Part shown: piece after piece, positions 60,479-64,000 of the stretch
Position numbering within the stretch: position 1 is the stretch's first letter
How the letters are laid out: every line of letters begins with the position of its first letter
Assembly: GCF_016907495.1 (NCBI RefSeq)
Contig: NZ_JAFBCC010000001.1
Coordinates: forward strand, 124,001 to 188,000
DNA: 64,000 nucleotides
Origin: Arthrobacter tumbae
Lineage (GTDB): Bacteria > Actinomycetota > Actinomycetes > Actinomycetales > Micrococcaceae
Direction: 5' to 3'
Notes under the pieces: generated by a model
Seen by the model: the letters and a program-made list of their open reading frames with translations, nothing else
The model's database searches: none
Told to the model about the DNA's origin: nothing
Program-made: the position numbers and the translations under genes

Positions 60479-61395
60479 CGTGCTGCCTCCGAGTAGGAAA
60501 GGTCCGCGCTGCCCGATGCTGACGGTGAGGCGGACATGGTTTTGCGGACAATGAGTTGCTGGAGGGACACGGGAGCGAGCTCAAGGCCCTGTTCAGCCGC
60601 AGCCTGGATCTCGCTGTCCGTCAGCGCTCCCAGTGCGGTGACCGAGGCAAGCGAAGCAAAGCTGTCAGTGTGAAGAACCTGGCGGTGGCCAAGGAACGCC
60701 CGAACTTTCTCGGCAGATCCCACCACGGTGAAGGCCGAGCCCCTGATGGCATCGGCGTCGTCATCCATGATGATGCGGCCCTGGTCGATCACAATCACAT
60801 GCTCGAGCAGATTGGCCACCTCATCGATCAGGTGCGAAGACAGAACGACGGTGCGCGGATGCCTGGAGTAGTCTTCGACCAGCCGGTCATAGAAGAGCTG
60901 ACGGGCAACAGCATCCAGGCCAAGGTACGGTTCGTCGAAGAAAGTCAGCTCCGCCCTCGACGCCAGGCCGATAATCACGCCGACGGCTGAGAGCTGACCG
61001 CGTGAAAGCTTCTTGATGTTGCGGCGGAGCGGCAGCTGGAAGTCCTGGGCCAACCGGTCGGCCAGCTCCTGACTCCAGTTGGCGAAAAAGAGCGCCGCGG
61101 ATCTGAAAGCATGCTCGGCAGTGAAGGAGTCCGGGTACTTCTGCGACTCACGAATGAAGCAGATCCGGTTCAGAACGCGCTCATTCTCATACGGGTGCTC
61201 ACCGAATATCCGCACCTGCCCGGACGTCGCGAAACCCTGCGCGGTGAGGATGGACATCAACGTTGTCTTTCCTGCACCGTTACGGCCAAGGAGGCCATAA
61301 ATGCGGTCCGGCTGCAGCGTAAGAGTCACCCCTCGCAACGCTTCGGATTTCCTGTACGTCTTGGTGACGTCGGTGACTTCAATGACCGTGCTCAC
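60475..61395 (-). CDS. ABC transporter ATP-binding protein
   Basis: This 306-residue protein starts at an ATG or GTG codon at 61393-61395 overlapping the GntR stop by 4 nt. Walker A is YGLLGRNGAGKTTLMSIL, the signature KKLSRGQLSAVGVIIGLASR (degenerate LSGGQ), and Walker B plus D-loop LTFFDEPYLGLDAVARQLF, with the switch His in TVVLSSHLIDEVANLLEHV. A ~90-residue C-terminal extension follows. It drives the adjacent permease. Confidence 0.93.
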   Translation of the reverse strand: MSTVIEVTDVTKTYRKSEALRGVTLTLQPDRIYGLLGRNGAGKTTLMSILTAQGFATSGQVRIFGEHPYENERVLNRICFIRESQKYPDSFTAEHAFRSAALFFANWSQELADRLAQDFQLPLRRNIKKLSRGQLSAVGVIIGLASRAELTFFDEPYLGLDAVARQLFYDRLVEDYSRHPRTVVLSSHLIDEVANLLEHVIVIDQGRIIMDDDADAIRGSAFTVVGSAEKVRAFLGHRQVLHTDSFASLASVTALGALTDSEIQAAAEQGLELAPVSLQQLIVRKTMSASPSASGSADLSYSEAAR

Positions 61396-61772
61396 TGTGT
61401 TCCCCCTTGAATGGCGTGCTCGCCCTGCCTGATCATGTCTGCAAGTTCGTCCGGCTCGATGCCGAGCTTGCGTGCTTCGCGGGCAAGCGGCTGGACGTAC
61501 TGGTCAAAAAACTCCTCGCGCCGGCGCTGCATGAGCACCGTCCGCGCTCCCGTTGAAACGAACATGCCGATTCCTCGCTGCTTGTACAGGATTTTGTCGT
61601 CGACCAACCGGTTGACACCCTTGGCCGCCGTTGCCGGGTTGATGCGGTAGAAGGCCGCAAACTCGTTGGTGGACGGCACCTGGGATTCCTCCGCCAGGGT
61701 GCCGTCGATGATGTCGCTCTCGATACGTTCAGCGATCTGGAGAAAGATCGGCCGTCCGTTGTCGATCAGCAT
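61392..61772 (-). CDS. GntR-family regulator, YtrA subfamily
   Basis: This 126-residue protein starts at ATG 61770-61772. The winged helix is short and lacks a large effector domain: PIFLQIAERIESDIIDGTLA, VPSTNEFAAFYRINPATAAK and LVDDKILYKQRGIGMFVSTG, then a ~45-residue helical tail. This size defines the YtrA group, whose members repress their own ABC transporter operon. It is the first gene of the operon, and a promoter with an inverted repeat lies directly upstream. Confidence 0.93.
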   Translation of the reverse strand: MLIDNGRPIFLQIAERIESDIIDGTLAEESQVPSTNEFAAFYRINPATAAKGVNRLVDDKILYKQRGIGMFVSTGARTVLMQRRREEFFDQYVQPLAREARKLGIEPDELADMIRQGEHAIQGGTQ

Positions 61773-61815
61773 GGCGCTCCAGGACCAGGGGCTGCGCGAT
61801 CGACGCGCTTAGCTG

Positions 61816-61863
61816 GTTCATTACTCATGTAACTAACCATATAACCAAAAACGGTGCTGTCAA
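61816..61863 (-). promoter_or_regulatory. Promoter and YtrA-type operator of the GntR-ABC operon
   Basis: On the minus strand TTGACA (61858-61863) and TATGGT (61836-61841) are separated by 16 nt. At 61816-61837 an inverted repeat with arms GTTnnTTAC and GTAAnnAAC around ATGA overlaps the end of the -10 and the expected start, where a GntR repressor would act. It is ~44 nt upstream of the gntR-type start. Confidence 0.7.
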
Positions 61864-61886
61864 TGGCTAAGGTGCTGCGGGCGCGG

Positions 61887-62537
61887 CTAACCTGCGGCGA
61901 GAAGGGGCAGGACCGGCTCGATCCCATCCACGCGGAGGGTCCACTCCGGTCGGACCAACGCGGCTGCCTCCAGCCGAAGATGCTCCTGCCGCGTCACCTC
62001 ACCGGGCCGGGAAACAATCTCCGACACACCGTTCGCTCTATAGCCGAGGCTGCGCGAAACTCCGAGCGAGGAGTTGTTCCACTCGGCTGCCTCCGAAAGT
62101 GCAGCGACGGCACCGAGGTGATCGAACGCGAACAGGAGGATTGCGGCTCGCATCTCCTTGCCGAGACCCCGCCCCTGCACGGACTGCGTGAGCCAGGACC
62201 CACTGTGAACGGTGCGCAAAAGCGGGAAGTCACGGGCAGAGACGTCCTGCATTCCCACCACCCGGCCCCCGAAGCTCACGGCGAAATTGATCGTCCAGGA
62301 CCCAGGCTCGACCGAACAGCGCTGGCGCCACTGGTGCTTGACCGTCTCGCGGATGAGCACGTCCCGCGGCGCGTCCGTCCACGGCAGACCGAACGGCATC
62401 TTCACCGGGTCATGAATTCCGTCCTGCACTGCGTCGATCAGCTCCGGCAACTGCTCGTCCCGGACAGGTGCCAGCGACAGCCGCGGCGTCCGGAGTTCCA
62501 GGCCGAAAAGCGGCCACACATCGGCGAGGCGCGTCAT
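61887..62537 (-). CDS. GNAT-family N-acetyltransferase
   Basis: This 216-residue protein starts at ATG 62535-62537, overlapping the DedA stop as ATGA. The acyl-CoA site is seen in SGSWLTQSVQGRGLGKEMRA (R-G-x-G-x-x), preceded by the beta strands INFAVSFGGRVVGMQDVSAR. NNSSLGVSRSLGYRANG near the end is the RimJ-like GNAT substrate region. It probably acetylates a protein N-terminus or small amine; the target is unknown. Confidence 0.9.
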   Translation of the reverse strand: MTRLADVWPLFGLELRTPRLSLAPVRDEQLPELIDAVQDGIHDPVKMPFGLPWTDAPRDVLIRETVKHQWRQRCSVEPGSWTINFAVSFGGRVVGMQDVSARDFPLLRTVHSGSWLTQSVQGRGLGKEMRAAILLFAFDHLGAVAALSEAAEWNNSSLGVSRSLGYRANGVSEIVSRPGEVTRQEHLRLEAAALVRPEWTLRVDGIEPVLPLLAAG

Positions 62538-63205
62538 GAGGCCTCGCGTTTGCGACGCACCTTCCGAACCTTGCTTACGATGAAGAAGACCACCACCAGC
62601 ACGACGGCGGCAATCACCATTTTCTGGAAGATGCCCGCATACTGCTCCACCAGATGCCAGTTCTCACCCAGGTAGTAGCCGGACAACACGAAGATGGTGT
62701 TCCAGATCAGGCTGCCGGCGAGGGTGAGGCCGAGGAACTTCCATACCGGCATGCGTTCAATGCCGGCAGGAATGGAGACCAGGCTGCGGAAGATCGGCAC
62801 CATCCGCCCGAAAAACACGGCTTTGTAGCCGTGGCGGTTGAACCACGCCTCAACGCTGTCAACATCCTCGAGATCGACCAGGGGAACTTTGGACACTAGG
62901 TGCCTCATCCGGTCGCGGCCAAGCAGGACTCCCAGCAGGTAGAGCAGGTAGGCACCCAAGACCGACCCGGCGGTGGTCCAGAACAGAGCTTCGAACAGGG
63001 TGAAGTCGCCCCTGCTGGCCGTGAACCCTGCAAGCGGGAGAATGACCTCGCTCGGAAGCGGGGGAAAAAGATTCTCGAGGGCGATCGCCAGGCCCGCACC
63101 GGGCGCGCCGATCGTCTCCATCATGGTTACCGCCCAGTCAGCGACACCTCCGAGTGTGGATTCATTCCCGGTCTGCAGGGGCAGGTAACTCATGACTGTT
63201 CTCAT
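62534..63205 (-). CDS. DedA-family membrane protein
   Basis: This 223-residue protein starts at ATG 63203-63205, or at the in-frame ATG at 63191-63193, which has GAGA upstream. Signature segments are GLAIALENLFPPLPSEVILP, AGSVLGAYLLYLLGVLLGRD and FFGRMVPIFRSLVSIPAGIE, followed by the NxxW-like SLIWNTIFVLSGYYLG. DedA proteins are thought to be lipid flippases or transporters at the inner membrane. The tail is highly basic (SKVRKVRRKREAS). Confidence 0.93.
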   Translation of the reverse strand: MRTVMSYLPLQTGNESTLGGVADWAVTMMETIGAPGAGLAIALENLFPPLPSEVILPLAGFTASRGDFTLFEALFWTTAGSVLGAYLLYLLGVLLGRDRMRHLVSKVPLVDLEDVDSVEAWFNRHGYKAVFFGRMVPIFRSLVSIPAGIERMPVWKFLGLTLAGSLIWNTIFVLSGYYLGENWHLVEQYAGIFQKMVIAAVVLVVVFFIVSKVRKVRRKREAS

Positions 63206-63280
63206 AACCCGGTTAAGTCTGCCCTATCAGGCCGCCCACACCGAAAGCGGGAGCCGGGCCTCTGTCTGGCGAACCGCCAG

Positions 63281-63916
63281 TCACCCCAGGAGTTCGACGA
63301 TCGACGGCAACAGTGCCTCGAACGCCTGCCCCCGGTGGCTGATGGCATTCTTTTCTTCCGGCGCCAGCTCGGCGCAGCTGCGGTCCATTCCTCGGGGCTG
63401 GAGCACGGGGTCGTACCCGAAGCCGCCCTCGCCCCGCGGCTCATGCAGAAGCGTTCCCTCCAGTTCACCACGCCTCACGACGTCCGTCCCGCCCGGTAGC
63501 GCCAGTGCCGCAACGCAGACAAAACGGGCCTGCCGCCGGTCCTGCGGAATGTCGGCGAGCTGGCTGAGCAGGAGATGCAGGTTCGCGGAGTCATCGCCGT
63601 GGCGGCCGGCCCACCGTGCCGAAAAGATGCCGGGAGCACCTCCGAGCACGTCGACAGCCAGCCCGGAGTCATCAGCGATCGACAGGATGCCGGTCGCCTC
63701 TGCAACCGCACGTGCTTTGAGAAGGGCGTTCTCCTCGAAGGTCGTGCCGCTTTCCACGACGTCGGGTGCGCCGGCCGTGACGGCGTCGATCAACTGGGTA
63801 TCGACGTCGAGCCCTGGCACTTTGCCGCGCAGCAACGAGCGCAGCTCACGCAGTTTCCCCGCGTTGCGCGTAGCGAGGACCAGGCGTGCCGGCGCAGCCG
63901 CAGGAGGTTCAGACAC
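63281..63916 (-). CDS. rdgB: Non-canonical purine NTP pyrophosphatase (RdgB/HAM1)
   Basis: This 211-residue protein starts at a GTG overlapping the rph stop by 8 nt. It hydrolyses ITP, dITP and XTP to the monophosphates. Family motifs are RLVLATRNAGKLRELRSLL, GTTFEENALLKARAVAEATG, SIADDSGLAVDVLGGAPGIF and EGGFGYDPVLQPRG, with the nearby Asp and Lys residues binding nucleotide and Mg. Pairing with rph is standard in actinobacteria. Confidence 0.96.
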   Translation of the reverse strand: MSEPPAAAPARLVLATRNAGKLRELRSLLRGKVPGLDVDTQLIDAVTAGAPDVVESGTTFEENALLKARAVAEATGILSIADDSGLAVDVLGGAPGIFSARWAGRHGDDSANLHLLLSQLADIPQDRRQARFVCVAALALPGGTDVVRRGELEGTLLHEPRGEGGFGYDPVLQPRGMDRSCAELAPEEKNAISHRGQAFEALLPSIVELLG

Positions 63917-64000
63917 CGGCGGACTCCCCTAGTGTCTCGCGCTGGATCTGGGCCAGCTGGGAGGTGCCCAACAGCGCGAGGTCAAGCAGTGCATCCAGTT
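63909..64000 (-). CDS. rph: Ribonuclease PH, C-terminal fragment (runs off right edge)
   Basis: Reading in from base 64000 the frame encodes LDALLDLALLGTSQLAQIQ then RETLGESAGV and a stop at 63909-63911. This matches the C-terminus expected for RNase PH, a 3'-end trimming phosphorolytic RNase, and the identification leans on the neighbouring rdgB. Only 29 residues are visible, and the stop overlaps the rdgB start by 8 nt. Confidence 0.8.
   Translation of the reverse strand, partial: LDALLDLALLGTSQLAQIQRETLGESAGV

Overview
The window looks like chromosome of a high-GC Gram-positive actinobacterium, most likely Micrococcaceae close to Arthrobacter. This is inferred from GC-rich codons, frequent GTG starts, the ilvD / ilvBNC / serA arrangement with a leaderless attenuator peptide, an NrtR-controlled nadABC operon, malate:quinone oxidoreductase, a DUF222/HNH gene and SLH-anchored secreted enzymes. 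No phage, insertion sequence, integrase or CRISPR array was seen. Two tRNA genes are present (Lys-CTT, Leu-TAG).

1-10.7 kb is a cell-surface region: an edge-truncated secreted protein, a small membrane-anchored protein, a SARP-type regulator, a Tat-exported multicopper oxidase with three SLH domains and, convergent to it across two strong bidirectional terminators, a 1752-residue animal-type heme peroxidase with RTX calcium-binding repeats, two fibronectin III domains and three SLH domains. A small signal peptidase I is divergent from the peroxidase. A copper oxidase and a heme peroxidase with the same SLH anchor, side by side, is the most distinctive feature of the window.

10.7-18.8 kb is amino-acid biosynthesis: serA, ilvC, ilvN, ilvB and ilvD on the minus strand. 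Ahead of ilvB lie a promoter, a 14-codon Val/Leu-rich leader ORF that begins at the predicted transcription start, and a terminator. 18.8-25.5 kb holds a hydroxyacid dehydrogenase, a PQQ-type sugar dehydrogenase lipoprotein, tRNA-Lys, a MarR regulator divergent from a Bcp-type peroxiredoxin, tRNA-Leu, a fasciclin lipoprotein and an orphan peptide-type substrate-binding lipoprotein. 25.6-38.7 kb holds mqo, an RND exporter, an EamA exporter, a luciferase-like monooxygenase coupled to a MarR regulator, a transglutaminase-like protein divergent from an SDR, the DUF222/HNH gene, a DUF2795 protein, a lipoprotein and a hydrolase.

38.6-44.4 kb is an NAD synthesis operon (nrtR, nadA, nadB, nadC, cysteine desulfurase) behind a perfect NrtR-type operator. 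44.5-52.3 kb has a second hydrolase with a CRP-like site, a soluble Ser/Thr kinase behind a near-perfect 22-bp palindrome, a short acidic protein, an Fpg/Nei glycosylase, a TetR regulator, an MHS transporter divergent from an IclR regulator with several inverted repeats between them, and an MFS transporter. 52.4-64 kb holds sbcC/sbcD, an aquaporin-family channel, a degenerate ADP-ribosylglycohydrolase-like protein, an exonuclease-BRCT protein, a YtrA-type GntR/ABC operon, a GNAT/DedA pair, rdgB and the 3' end of rph.

All functions are read from sequence motifs and remembered family features; no database search was possible.
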